Positions 13,702 through 23,655 of a DNA stretch of 64,000 bases are shown piece by piece (within the stretch, counting starts at the first letter, position 1; each line of letters begins with the position of its first letter). The translations under genes were made by a program, and so were the position numbers. Source of the DNA: Rapana venosa (taxonomy: Eukaryota > Mollusca > Gastropoda > Neogastropoda > Muricidae); assembly GCA_028751875.1 (NCBI GenBank), contig CM054153.1, positions 14,116,073 through 14,180,072 of the forward strand. The letters run 5' to 3'. Below the pieces are notes generated by a model, which worked only from the letters and a program-made list of their open reading frames with translations, did not search any database and was not told the origin of the DNA.

Positions 13702-16700
13702 TCCCTTCCCTCCTCCTTCCCTTCTCAATAGCTCTTTCCCTACCCTTCCATCTCCTTTTCACTTCATCGCTCATCCCTCTCTCCTTTTCACAAACACACA
13801 CACCCATGCACACACACATGCACGCACGCACACATACACACACACATCATACATACACATCACACGCATACACACACACACATACACACAACACAACACA
13901 CACACACAACACACACACACACACACATGCATCAAAATTTCCCTAGCATCAATTCCCTTTCTTTTCACAAGAAGAAAAACAAAATAAAGAAAAACAAAAA
14001 AGGCAAGTTCTAAAACTTCCAGAATTGTTACGTTATACTATCTAGACTAGACAGTAGACTGCACACTCTTCCTACAGCCTCTCATCAATACATCACCCAA
14101 CAGTCTCCTCCACTTCAGTCTGAGCATCATCCTGCCTGGTCCCCTTACCTGCACAACATCAATAGCAGGCGTGGCCTTTTCTGCCTCCACTGCCACAAAG
14201 TCACATTCCTGGCTCAGTGGCCCTGCATAGATTCGAACCATATAGGTCTCCATGCTGAGGCGACGGAGGTTTTGAACCTGGAAGAGAAAAGAAAAAAGTG
14301 AATTTTTTCAGTGCATTGCAATGTATATATTTCTATATTCAACTTAAATTTAAATGATTTACAAGCAGTCTGTACATTTGTGTAGGTGTCAGACTCAGAG
14401 TAAGAGTTACAACTTACATACAATGATACATACATGTATATATTTGTTCACAATGTTTCATGGTAAATTTTATATTCTAAACACATGAATTTAAACAGAA
14501 ACTGTGATTATATATGTAACAAAATCATTAAAATCAATTATCAATATTTGGTCCTTTACAGTTCCACAATACCTTCAATTAATGGAAATGTGATGGTAGT
14601 ATAATTGATTAGTAATAGTACTAATAGTAATACTATTACTAGTAATAGCTAATAGTAGTGGGCTTTAGATGTGAGAATGACAGTGAATCTTTCTGCTGCT
14701 CATTAAGCACAGGATTTTTTTTTTGGGGGGGGGGAGGGAAGGTTGTTTGAGGTTTGGTTGTTGTTGGAATTTTTTGTTTGTTTGTTTTGTTTTTGTTGTT
14801 TGTTTGGGGTGTTGTTGTTTTGTTGTTGTTGTGGTTTGTTTGGTAGTTGTTTTTTTTTTTTTTTGGGGGGGGGGGTTAAAGCACATGATATCTTCAAAGA
14901 ATTTCTGCTATAGTATAAAGTTCTATAAGTCTATCACCAGTATTTATTTATTTTATTATATTTTATTCTTTTATATTGAGGATAATGGAATAAGCACTTA
15001 TGTATCAGTATCAGGTGGGGGGGGGGGGGGGGGGGGGGGGAGCCTATGCTGTGAGTGTGAGAAAAGTGAGGAAAGACACATGTATCACATCATCAAATTA
15101 TAAATGACAAGATGCTAGAGTAAAGTGGTTAACTTTGGGTTCGAATCTTGAAAGTGGCATTTGGTGAGTTAATTAAGAGTGTTGACCTGTAAAGGCTGTA
15201 CTCAGTGTACTGCCTTTCAAAATTCCCTTAACGCAGAAGATCAAAACATTCAAATATGATCCCATAATTCTTGTCAACATTTGACTTTAAAGGGTTATGC
15301 CATGGCAAAAAATGACCATACCCAGCATGCATTCCATACAAAAATGGGCTACTCTGAAGTTGGAATGTGTTGCCTGAGACTGTGAGAGTGAGTTCAGCAG
15401 GCATTCCTCCTGCAGAGTTACACTTACAAGCACAGGAAAAGACCAGGCACTAAGCATCCCACCTGGTAAAGGAACACAATCAGACTGAGAGACAAGAGTT
15501 GGATGAATCGATTTACAATCAATCAATACATGCACTGATGCAGGGAGGTGGGGGGAGGTAGGTTGCCTAGTGTTTAGAGCATTCACCTCATGATCTGACC
15601 GCTTAGGTTCAAGCCACCATCAAGATACCAGTTCAAGGGATTTTCTCCCTGGAGTTAACATCAGTATCAAGTTCTTTACTTCCCCGAACGTCCTTCCATT
15701 GAGACTAACAAAGGACCCATGTGCAAACGTACACAGAACACCTTGTGCACACGTTAAAACTTGTTCTGCCTATATAAAAGGAGACTACAGTTTCAACATT
15801 ACAACTTTTTTTTTAAACAGAACATTCCATGCTTTTAGCTTGAGTGTAGGAGTAAAATGAATCATGAACTGTATATTATTAGTATTACACAAGAGCTTTC
15901 TCATCCTGTGGTAACACTAACATAGCCACTCATTTAAGTTCTCCAGTTTGATTGTTTTTCTGCATCATCTTCTATGACAGCTTAGAAAAATGCTAGTGCT
16001 GTTCCTTTAGATACCTACTATGTTCTGATCTCATTACACAATCATACCCACTAACCTAGGATTATTCTGTTGTAACACACACACACAAGAGATAGATCTA
16101 GGTCTAGATCTAGATGTTAAGTTAAAGCAACCTATCTAAAAGAAAAAGAAAAAAAAAGATAATAAGCAGACATAGAATAAAAACCTAATCAGTGATAAAC
16201 CATACAAATCAAACAAGAGAAAATAATCAATATATTCATACATAGAATTTAAAAAACAAAACCAAAAAATCCCTGAATAATGTTAAACCATACAAATCAA
16301 ACAAACAAAAATTCTTCTGAAAACATATCCACCAAAAACAAACAAACAACACCAAAAAACCTCAAAACCAAAACAAACAAACAAAACTAAAAAGACACCA
16401 CCAACTCCCCCCCCCCCCCCCCCCCCCCCCCACACACAACCTTCACCCAAACTCAACATAACAACTGAAACAAACAAAAAAGATAAAACAACAAAACAAC
16501 CACAAGCAAATAAACACGCACACACACACACATACGTACACAACAACAACAGCAACAATAACAAACATAAAACAATAACAGCCAAAACAAATAACAATAT
16601 AGAACTAACAAAAGACAAAAAAAAAAAGCCCAAAATACCTCCCCCCCTCCAAAGAAAATAAAGGAACCCTAAAACAAAGGAAAACCAAAAACAAACAAAA

Positions 16701-16731
16701 AACAACAACAAACCAAAACTCCATGTGTACC

Positions 16732-16763
<32 letters not shown>

Positions 16764-18721
16764 AGTGCGCGTGCGTGTGCATGTGTGTCTGTGAGATTAA
16801 GATATGACTTTGTTGACAAGTCTAAAGTACACACACACAATTATAGAGAGAGAGATCTGTAGATCTATACAATAATCCATAGAAAACATACTTTTTTTGC
16901 AAAATACATCAATACATTAATTCATACCTTTTTTTTCCAGCTAGAGCTGGAAGTTTTACAAACAGATTTTGGCATAAATTTATATGCAACCAGTACTCCC
17001 CCACCCCCCATTTAGATAGCTAGCCACATTCCAACTTTGGAGAACCCAGGATGGTGTCTAAACAAAACAACTGTAACTTGTAACAATGTAAGTGTAAGCA
17101 TAGATCCTTTTTTTTCATCTGTTCCTACTGGCATAAAATGGCTGAAAGGCAGAACAGGTTTTTAACCTGTTCATGAGATGTTTTGCATCCATTTGCACCT
17201 CAGGGGCTTGGTTTATAAAAAATTTTAATAGTCTCAACTCTCATCCAAAAGACTTTCACTTTGACATTCAGTTTGATTTTCATGTCAAACTTGGAAGAAA
17301 GGGCAATGCAGGGAATTAAACCCAGAACTTAACAGTAAACTTACTTGTCAGGCAGGTAGACATCTTAACCATCCTGCCACCTTCCTTCTTAAAATTAGAT
17401 TCATATATATATAAGTATAGAGATGTTTTACTATCCAAATGCAGGGATGCACTCTACAGGGGCCAATGACCCAAAAAAAAAAAGCATACAAGATTACAAT
17501 TTCTCTCTTTCTGCAAGTATATCAAAATGATAAATATGACAGTTTAAATGCTATTTTCCAACAGTGCTTCCGCCAATCTAAGCCTGCCACTAGCAAGCAA
17601 GCATGGTCTCAAAACAGGTCTGACAGAAAGTCTGAAAGCAGCTCATATCTCATCATCAGCACAGAGTGTCAGTCACTGAAGACAAGCATGGCATCACTCA
17701 TCTGGAATGGGTGGTATGCCTTGTTGTTGTCATTCTTTACCCTTCAAGAGGTGCATCTGATCTGGGAGAAATGGTGTATGGTGGGGCGGAGGGGTAAGGC
17801 GGTAAAAAGCGTGGGAGGTAGAAAGAGATGAAGAAGGAAAATGGCAAGAAATACCACTTTCAGTTCCACAGAGCATTTTTGCTGCGTTGTGGTTTTCTTT
17901 ATAAAACATAAGAATCACGCAGATTTTAAAAGATGACACAAAATAACCACACAAACAAAACCTATGCAAAACTAAAATTCAAGACTTTTTTTTAACGTGT
18001 TTAACAAACAGGGCAACAAAATCTTTTTACAAATTCTACAATGAAATGTGCAATTAATTTAAACCAAAATAAAATACAATTTTATAAACCAAACACACAC
18101 CCATACATAAAATTACAATCATGAAGAAAAGGAAGTTTTTAACTATTGAAATTTGAAATATCTTAGAAATGTGTTATGAATTATCAAAGAAATATACACA
18201 ACTCTATCACAATCATTACAGGCATCAAGACAACACTAAAAAGAAACTAAATGAGGAGGTTGGGAGCAGGGAGGGGGGCAAAGACAAAGGGAAATAAAAC
18301 CAATTGATCACTCTTTAACTTCTTGACAATCAATGAATCATACATGTATTAGACTTTATTGTAACATAATCCAGTAATCATGGACTATAAGTGTATAACA
18401 TGACTTACATTCATGAACAATGAACAATGTTCAGGCTGCTGTATAGTATCTTGTTAAACTGTAGTCATTGTTACTGGCACATTTTGTTACTCTGCTACTT
18501 ACTTTTTGTTACATTTTGTTAAATAATCTATTTTTTGTTTGTTTTTGGCATCCCTTATCTTTGCCTTTGTGTTCTGTGATTGTTTCTATTATTTTGTGGT
18601 TGACCTATTTTTATGTGTGTCAATTTCAAAAAGACAATAAATTTACCTTAGATGGTCGGAAATCATGGCTGACGGTGTCCAATGAAGAAGACCGACTGGT
18701 GCTTTTTTGGATGGCCTCCAT
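5205..18721 (-). CDS. Myo9: Unconventional myosin IX (5' part of gene, seven coding exons in window)
   Basis: Spliced from exons 18721-18647, 14277-14149, 11704-11511, 10733-10547, 9423-9087, 6155-6061 and 5267-5205. All have GT donors and AG acceptors, and phases join without conflict except for one inserted base in exon 4. About 360 residues are covered. Residues 26-130 resemble the Ras-association domain at the N-terminus of class IX myosins. The motor follows: [29 protein letters not shown], the P-loop GESGSGKT at about 265-272, [14 protein letters not shown], and switch [11 protein letters not shown] at about 317-326. The order RA then motor, and the GPVLE-AFGNA junction, point to MYO9A/MYO9B rather than other myosins. 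Known members are single-headed actin motors with a C-terminal RhoGAP that lowers Rho activity. The motor remainder, IQ, C1 and RhoGAP parts lie beyond the left edge. Confidence 0.95.
5336..5630 (-). repeat. Hybrid tRNA/5S rRNA-headed SINE (SINE-5S), nearly complete
   Basis: On the minus strand it begins gatagctcagtggtcgg, a tRNA-type A box (5609-5619). About 20 bases later comes a 5S rRNA-like part (5538-5587): aagttaagcagcgtcgagcg then ggatgggtgaccg, equivalent to 5S box A through box C. The body ends ggttatgggactcctttacc. A near-identical copy is at 55058-55350. Confidence 0.85.
5631..6060. other. Myo9 intron with (CA)n
   Basis: AT-rich sequence followed by a CA array (5969-6050) that ends next to the exon 6 donor. 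Confidence 0.7.
6061..6155 (-). CDS. Myo9: Myo9 coding exon 6 (motor, switch I)
   Basis: The exon is 95 bases (phase 0 in, phase 2 out). It encodes [19 protein letters not shown] followed by [23 protein letters not shown] is the switch I loop, which binds the nucleotide phosphates and Mg. Acceptor is tggcttgcag and donor is gtaagc. The intron just after the donor begins with a (GT)n array. Confidence 0.96.
6200..6640. repeat. (CA)n/(CATG)n and C-rich low-complexity intron
   Basis: CA and GCATGCATG alternate to 6540; then ACCC/CCACC-rich to 6632. Confidence 0.9.
6641..6860. other. Unassigned intron sequence
   Basis: Moderate GC, no family recognised, no myosin similarity on the minus strand. 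Confidence 0.4.
6865..7345. repeat. Polypurine (GA)n/(GACA)n tract of nearly 500 bases
   Basis: The + strand is almost all A and G from 6866 to about 7020, then CAGA repeats. Mirror-like polypurine runs of this kind can form triplex DNA (inference). Confidence 0.9.
7395..7600. repeat. (GT)n microsatellite
   Basis: A pure GT array of about 45 repeats (7412-7499) followed by degenerate GTGG/GTGC. Confidence 0.95.
7630..7755. repeat. (TA)n stretches flanking a short spacer
   Basis: TA runs at 7632-7656 and 7735-7754 flank about 80 bases. Confidence 0.8.
7856..8070 (-). repeat. SINE-A copy, 5'-truncated
   Basis: It carries the tail signature atcgaggataatggaataag, the conserved body, and stops after ctcatccgaagg. 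It lies in a Myo9 intron in the same orientation as the gene. Confidence 0.85.
8200..8645. repeat. (CA)n arrays around a family-D fragment
   Basis: CA arrays at 8222-8262 and 8601-8644. Between them 8335-8430 (gctgctaccttgatggtg and cctcagagctccagccg) matches family D on the minus strand. 8490-8590 is C/T-rich. Confidence 0.7.
8648..8990 (+). repeat. SINE-A copy with head
   Basis: It keeps the tRNA-like head remnant (aatctgacgacccaggttcc, B-box-like ggttccagtc), the body, and a tail ending gtgcttattcattacc. It directly follows a (CA)n array. It fixes the sense direction of the family. Confidence 0.82.
9000..9084. repeat. A-rich, (CA)n and (CCACA)n next to the exon 5 donor
   Basis: The pentamer repeat ccaca at 9059-9084 ends two bases before the Myo9 exon 5 donor. 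Confidence 0.85.
9087..9423 (-). CDS. Myo9: Myo9 coding exon 5 (motor, P-loop)
   Basis: The exon is 337 bases (phase 2 in, phase 0 out) and encodes the ATP-binding core of the motor. It holds [28 protein letters not shown], then [20 protein letters not shown] with the P-loop, then [14 protein letters not shown]. The [13 protein letters not shown] block is typical of class IX. The donor (gag-gttggt) lies directly beside a (TGTGG)n array at 9059-9084, so the intron begins with repeat DNA. Confidence 0.97.
9563..9632 (+). repeat. (AAT)n-TATAGCGC hairpin element
   Basis: (AAT)n, then ggaacttatatagcgc, then tcaaagcgc. AAGCGC pairs with GCGCTT. The same core occurs at 46430-46510 (-), 58611-58670 (+) and 60243-60315 (+). 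Confidence 0.7.
9640..10305. other. Myo9 intron, nothing identified
   Basis: AT-rich with no long repeat or exon that I can support. Confidence 0.5.
10306..10415 (+). pseudogene. LINE C-terminal remnant
   Basis: With stops it reads RGRGRPT, then KTDDVKD, then [17 protein letters not shown]. This matches the GRGRPRMTW-DDVKEWTG-AECTRxAQDR end of RTE-like retrotransposon proteins. About 110 bases survive. Confidence 0.5.
10547..10733 (-). CDS. Myo9: Myo9 coding exon 4 (linker and motor start), with a +1 frameshift
   Basis: The exon encodes [20 protein letters not shown], then [15 protein letters not shown], then after a one-base shift [20 protein letters not shown]. The last block is the conserved entry to the class IX motor. 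Splice phases require 186 bases but 187 are present. The extra G sits in the run at about 10611-10622 (accaaaggagtacc on the coding strand). Neighbouring exons are intact and conserved, so an assembly indel or a heterozygous error is more likely than a dead gene. Confidence 0.9.
10745..10960 (+). repeat. (GAT/AAT)n with a 63-base tandem duplication
   Basis: The unit starting aaccatattgat occurs at 10796 and 10859. It lies just upstream of the Myo9 exon 4 acceptor in the gene's direction. Confidence 0.8.
11511..11704 (-). CDS. Myo9: Myo9 coding exon 3 (rest of Ras-association-like domain)
   Basis: The exon has 194 bases and ends in phase 2 (TAC AG, gtaaac). It encodes [20 protein letters not shown], then a segment with [13 protein letters not shown] and FTGYR. 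The ELAEV and VQLLWP blocks match the end of the RA-like domain in myosin IX, followed by the linker towards the motor. Its acceptor abuts a degenerate minisatellite (11705-12300). Confidence 0.92.
11705..12300 (+). repeat. Degenerate minisatellite in Myo9 intron 2
   Basis: The cores (a)gaaattgtgagagatt and gtgctctgaactaaa recur at irregular spacing, roughly 60-100 bases: about 11714, 11796, 11890, 11951, 12090, 12185 and 12218. The first unit includes the exon 3 acceptor region. Confidence 0.65.
12301..13630. other. Myo9 intron 2 sequence, nothing identified
   Basis: AT-rich. A weak family-D piece is at 13320-13420 (ggctacagctctgccaatgg). Confidence 0.5.
13636..13932. repeat. (CT)n and (CA)n microsatellites
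   Basis: A CT array of about 27 repeats (13645-13697), then C/T-rich, then CA/CATA arrays (13793-13928). Confidence 0.95.
14149..14277 (-). CDS. Myo9: Myo9 coding exon 2 (start of Ras-association-like domain)
   Basis: The exon is 43 codons, phase 0 on both sides, with acceptor cttccag and donor gtaagg. It encodes [19 protein letters not shown] followed by a segment ending in IDVVQ. The pattern (V/L)RIY-G-(A/P)-S matches the first strand of the RA domain of class IX myosins. The remainder of that domain is in the next exon. Confidence 0.9.
14280..14700. other. Myo9 intron 1, AT-rich
   Basis: No element recognised. A short palindrome-rich stretch of AGTAATAGTACT units is at 14610-14655. Confidence 0.5.
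14705..15042. repeat. (GTT)n/T-G low complexity, SINE-A tail and poly-G
   Basis: GTTTGTTT repeats 14740-14860, G runs, a SINE-A tail fragment (14955-15005, minus) and a run of about 23 G at 15017-15040. Confidence 0.8.
15105..15360 (+). repeat. SINE-C copy (tRNA-derived)
   Basis: It has a B-box-like gggttcgaatctt and a body shared with 52685-52975 (gatcccataattc, acccagcatgcattcc). A copy on the other strand is at 36400-36640. Confidence 0.6.
15361..15500 (+). repeat. Repeat family F fragment
   Basis: It shares the cattcctcctgcagagttac...agaccaggcactaa block with 2930-3000. Confidence 0.45.
15545..15785 (+). repeat. SINE-A 5' part with tRNA-like head
   Basis: An A-box-like cctagtgtttagagcat precedes a B-box-like taggttcaagcc, then the body (ggagttaacatcagtatc, gaacaccttgtgcacacg). 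It lacks the tail. This copy best shows the tRNA origin of SINE-A. Confidence 0.72.
15786..17095. other. Myo9 intron 1, AT-rich with poly-C and (GT)n
   Basis: Mostly A-rich AAACAAAC-like sequence. A run of about 25 C is at 16407-16431 and a GT array at 16733-16760. No gene supported. Confidence 0.6.
17100..17395 (-). repeat. SINE-A relative with a second tRNA-like head
   Basis: The body (ctgttcctactggcata, gagatgttttgcatcc) is SINE-A. The head, reading from 17390 on the minus strand (ggtggcaggatggttaagatg, then ctgggtttaattccc), is a complete-looking tRNA-like unit. The same combination is at 52976-53210. Confidence 0.65.
17400..18640. other. Myo9 intron 1, nothing identified
   Basis: AT-rich, no long repeats. 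Confidence 0.5.
18647..18721 (-). CDS. Myo9: Myo9 coding exon 1 (start codon)
   Basis: This small exon encodes 25 residues beginning [18 protein letters not shown] and ending RPSK, followed by the donor gtaaat, phase 0. It joins in frame to exon 2, which begins [11 protein letters not shown]. Reading upstream in the same frame reaches a TGA about 80 bases before the ATG with no other ATG between, which supports this start. The N-terminal tail is Ser-rich and I cannot align it to anything. A downstream ATG in exon 2 (14253) is a possible alternative start, but it would leave exon 1 untranslated. Confidence 0.72.
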
Positions 18722-19790
18722 TCTGTGACCTTCACCCTTCCTGGTGTCCCAGTGGCAGCCTCGACAACATCTTTCTCCACATGTTCTTCACACTGCCTGG
18801 TGGCAAGGGCACATACTCCATAGCAGGTAATCCAGGAAACAAGAGTGTTCTGAGCACGGTCAAAAATCCAGGAAACTAAATGTTTTCAGTGCACAGTTGG
18901 TAATCCAGGGAACGAATATATTCAGTACATAAGACTGTTAAAAACAACTAAAACTTTCTTCCTGTTTTCCTTTTTCAAAGAACTCATGAATCCACACACT
19001 GGCAGAATATCAATTCACTGGGTGAACTGCACTTGTCAACTACTGCACAGATGGTTTAACAAATACGTTCACGAAATGACAAGATCTTGTATGGGGGTGT
19101 TTTTTTTCTAAGACATCTTTCATAGTAACAGCTTTCTCTTTAACAACTACTGAGAAGTCTTTTCATCTCCAATCCAACACAATATGAACAATCTTTTTAT
19201 GTTTCTAAAACTTTATAGGTTCTTAGAGAGATCTGAACTTTCTTTCCCTTTCACTGAAGTAGTTCAAAGTCAGGTTACACCACACACCCACACAAGACAA
19301 ACTGTATTATTTCAACCACTCCTTTTTTTCAAACCACTTTTAAACTTGTGATTTTAACCCAGCTTGCCGGTACACAAACCTACAGGCGAACTGCACCACA
19401 ATTAATCCTGAACAGGGTGAATCAGAAGACAGTAGAATCTCACTTCAGTGAAGCAGATAAACAAACCCATGGAATCCTTGGTGACACACACAAGAGACGG
19501 GCAGAGATGAGAGGTGGAAACAATTAGCCCATACACCACTTCCAAACAAGCGCAGACCACAGGAGTCGATGAACCTTGGAGAGACACGCGGTGAGGGACA
19601 GACCCACCGTAGTTGCTTGACAAGGCGTAGTGTATGGATTTTGGAAGCCACAAGCGTGTGTGATGTGAATGCTAGTTAAATGACAGCCTCCTTGAGAATC
19701 CAAGATGGTGAAGAATACAGACTTTCTTTACCCACTGTCTGCTTCTGGTCTGCTTTGCTGCAATATTTCCTCCTTCAATCTGAAACAAAC
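18722..19790 (-). promoter_or_regulatory. Probable 5' UTR / upstream exon region of Myo9
   Basis: Non-repetitive sequence lies upstream of the Myo9 start codon. A possible untranslated exon on the minus strand runs from about 19781 (acceptor tttgtttcag) to about 19731 (donor gtaaag). No promoter motif is clear. The transcription start could be here, or much farther up at about 35 or 40 kb. Confidence 0.25.
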
Positions 19791-20370
19791 AAAATCAACT
19801 GAAATGCCTATTCTACCTTCTCTGATTTCTGTAATATAGCCAAAAAGCCAAGAAAATATTCTTTAAAATCACACTAAACTGCACATTCCTTTCCCTCAAA
19901 ATTTCTGAAAAAGCAAAGAACATTCACAAAATTACAAAATTTACATGACATGCAGTTTTTCCCCTCCAAACCAGCATGTGAAATTATAGCTAAGTAACAT
20001 TAAATGTACATTTGTTAGACTTGAAGTTGAACTAACTCTGCAAAACAGTAGCTGTAAGCAAAATCATCACAATGTGAAATTAAAAAGCATTCAAGATTTA
20101 CTAAAATTCATCTTATCTAGCTGATGAAATTGTGAGGAAAACAATTGCAAAGCTAATCATGATTAGTATCCTTATACTTCAATGGTAATTTCTGTGCACA
20201 TCACATCTTAAGAGTACCAGCAAGGAAAAACAGGTCATTAGAAGCACAGGTAAAATGTTTATCTATCCACACAGATACAGATACTGTAGTTCTTCATAAG
20301 CAGAATTTGTACTCTAGATTTTGTTCAGATAGGATTCTTTCCTTTTTGGTGCACCACACACACACACACA

Positions 20371-20418
<48 letters not shown>

Positions 20419-21000
20419 ATACAATATATATACACCCACACAAGTCTGTGCACATGCACATAAACACACAGTTACATCATATACTGATATAGTTGTTTAG
20501 ATGCCCTTCACTATACATGAACAAAGTGTTTGAGGACAGAAAATAAAACCCTTAAGATTCCTCCCCATCCCACTTCCCTCACCTCCCCCCCCCCCCCCCC
20601 CCCCTTCCCATCACACATACACACAAACACAAACACACACACACAGACACAGACACAGCCGAAAAAGAGGGATTCCCATCACAGACTCATCTTTTACAGA
20701 GAGTCTGTACAGTTTACCTTCCTTCTTTTTTATTCTTTTTTCCCAAAGGCAAGAGCAAGTAAGCGTCAAACAAGTGACAAATGAGCTCAAGCAAGCGTGA
20801 CCTCTTTACCTCCTATCTCCATGCAGGTGAGACGACAGGGCAAGGACACACCTGAGTGCATTTACCTAGGCTCGCCTTAAGATCCCCTCATTTCTCATGC
20901 TGACACAATATGGTGTGTTTACAATAATCGTATCATGAGAAATGCGGCATGTCAATCACCTCTAACCAGATAGATACTGCTATGTAACTTCTGACTCGTG
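19791..21000. other. Upstream non-coding sequence with (CA)n and poly-C
   Basis: CA array 20347-20412; a run of about 22 C at 20583-20604; otherwise unassigned. Confidence 0.6.
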
Positions 21001-21014
21001 TTTAAAATCTGAAT

Positions 21015-21035
21015 ACATGGTCTGTGTGTGTGTGT

Positions 21036-21085
<50 letters not shown>

Positions 21086-21197
21086 GTGTGCGTGTGTGTG
21101 TGTGTGTTGTGTGCGTGTGTGTTGTGTGTGTTGTGTGCATGTACAATGTTGTAAGCGCATGCACACATATAACTTAAAAGGAGATTCATAAAATCTT

Positions 21198-21240
<43 letters not shown>

Positions 21241-21265
21241 CGCACGCACGCACGCACACACATAC
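21015..21265. repeat. (GT)n and (CT)n-(CA)n arrays
   Basis: GT array with TTG interruptions 21022-21135; CT array 21203-21232 running into CACG repeats. Confidence 0.95.
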
Positions 21266-21269
21266 TCAT

Positions 21270-22330
21270 ACATGCATACTGAGCACAAACACCCGCCCTG
21301 CTGTTGGCTGTTCTCAAGTTTCCCTTCAGGACTAAGAACAGCACTCAATTCATTAAACAAGGCGATCGAGCACCACACCACCACATCACGGAAGGAAACC
21401 ACAACTTGAGACATGTCAAGAGGCAGGAGAAGTTAAGGCGGCCTGTTACAAGGCACAAAGACAAGAACTGAATGCGACAAGTAAGGATGAAAGTGACACG
21501 TTTTTGTCGTTTTCTCTAAGGTGGCTTTCAGTGACAATCTGGACTGTAGTGTTGATGAAACAGTGTTTTCCTTATGAATATCAATGGTCAATGACAGCAA
21601 TCAAGAAATGTTTTGACAATTTCAAGAAATGCTTGCAACCCATGTCTTGGATTGAAACTGAATAATTTCTATGTTTAAAAAGAAACAAAATTTTCAGAAC
21701 ATACAGCGAGAATCTAACTTTACACTTATTTTTTAAGTGCAGGCAATGAAGTCCCTGAATTTTTGCCTACAGCACTGTGCATAAGGAAAATTTTTTTTTT
21801 ATAGTCACAAAGTGTGGCATTGCAGCAATCTGCACAGTGCAACATGTTTTTTACAGATTTTTAAAAAATTTAATATATTAATACTTTCGTTAAATTTGTC
21901 GCAATGAACATGGTAATATACATGTGCATTTTTTTTATATCTGTATTTTGGTGGTGTGTGTATGTGTGCATGTGATGTATGGTGTGTGGCATCATCCCTT
22001 GGTGCAGCATGTGTACATGTGTCATCATCGTGCGTGTGTGCTGCATCATATGTGCATGCATGCTGTTGCGTGAAAGGTTTGTGTGTGCGTGCATTGTGTG
22101 TGTGTGTGCGTGCTGTGTGTGGAGTGCATAAATGCGGGTGTGCAAAAAATGTTGTGCTGCCATCTTTCTATTTTATTTAATTCTATCTTGGAGTCAAAGT
22201 CTTTCTTTGTTTTTAGGTTTTCCCCCCGCTTGAACACTCTGAGTCTGAGGACACCAGAACACACTTACAGCCCAGCCGTCCCCTCATCCCCCGGGGAATC
22301 ACTTGAGATTGTATACGTTTACATAACATG
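21270..22330. other. Unassigned non-coding sequence
   Basis: GT/CATG-rich 21950-22140. No gene or family recognised except a short family-B-like piece near 22280-22330. Confidence 0.45.
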
Positions 22331-23397
22331 ATGAAATTTTTTGGGGTTTTTTTTTCATTCCCGACTCAGCTCCAAGATTCCCAATCCCAATGGTGAGATT
22401 TTTGAAATTTTTCAATCATTTCCAACCCCTTTCTACCAATTTTTCGGTAGCCACATTCAGAATTCATGGATTGTATTTTATAGTTATACAGTTCAACCCC
22501 TTCCCAAATACTGAAACTCAAAATCCAACTTTAGAGGTTCGTTGATCTATCATCAATCCACCCCCCAACTATGCCCTTATAATATCAGCCCGCTTGGATG
22601 ACCCAGGCAACGTTTAAATTTCCTCAAAAAGATCGGGTCTCACAACATAACCCAGAAACCAAAGAAGAAGATATACACCCTCCCAACATTAAAATTCAGT
22701 GCACACCATGTTGACAAAAAAAACACCGATTAAAACCTTAATTATTACAAATTTAAACACCAAAAGTAGATTAACTATCCATCTTTCCCTTTTTCTCAAT
22801 GCTCTTACCAAACCCTTTTGGTTACACCGGGGCGGAACTGCAAAGCCAAAGGACCCACAAAAGACACTTCTTTAACCCCTTCATTTGTGATGACACGTTT
22901 GCTATCATGTTTCAGATGTCTGAAACTGATAAAAGTGCCCACTCCCCACCCCCAATCCCCAAACAGGAAATAATAAACACAGCAGGAATTTTCCCTTTCC
23001 TCTAAATGATTTTAAAAATCAGCTCTCGAAGAGGGAATGCAGCTACTTTATTTGGGTAAAGGGTTACAAAAAAAATTTTTACATATACACAAAATAACAC
23101 CTTTTGGTGAACCTGGACCTCCAAGTCTAATTGAGAATAAAAAAGGGTTTTTTTCCCACTCATAAAAATAAGAAGAAAAAAATGTTAAATTTTATTTTTT
23201 GTTTTTTTTATATTTTTGCTCTTGCACATTACCCAGTTATCTTCTTGGAGTCACCCAAATATCAACTTAGACTAACGACCACAGGTCGGGGAACCCGTGA
23301 AAGAGACGCTAAAAACTTTTTTTAAAGACCCACAGAATTTTTATAGGCAGCCAACCCAGCTAACAGATTTTCTTCTCCTTCAGAGAAAAAACCACGG

Positions 23398-23655
23398 TTG
23401 GGGACGGGAAGCTCAGTGGTCGAGCACTTGTTTTCCCCCACCAGCAAAGGGTTTTAAAAAACATTGATAAGGGTTTTTCCATTTGGAGGGTGACCAAATT
23501 TTGCCACCTTGGCTCAGTACAGTCCCCCAGTTCCCCAGCTTAAATGGGTACCTGCCTCTTTGGGGCAGGAAGGGTAAAGCAGCGGGGGAGAGGAAGATGC
23601 GCCCTCAAAGCTCCCCACTCCCCTACAACCACATATACCTTTAGGGACACCTTTT
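23398..23655 (+). repeat. SINE-5S copy with homopolymer-type damage
   Basis: The head gggaagctcagtggtcgagc, the middle cttggctcagtacagtcccc and aaatgggtacctgcctcttt match the copies at 5336-5630 and 55058-55350. The 5S-like part has become runs of A, T and G. Confidence 0.75.
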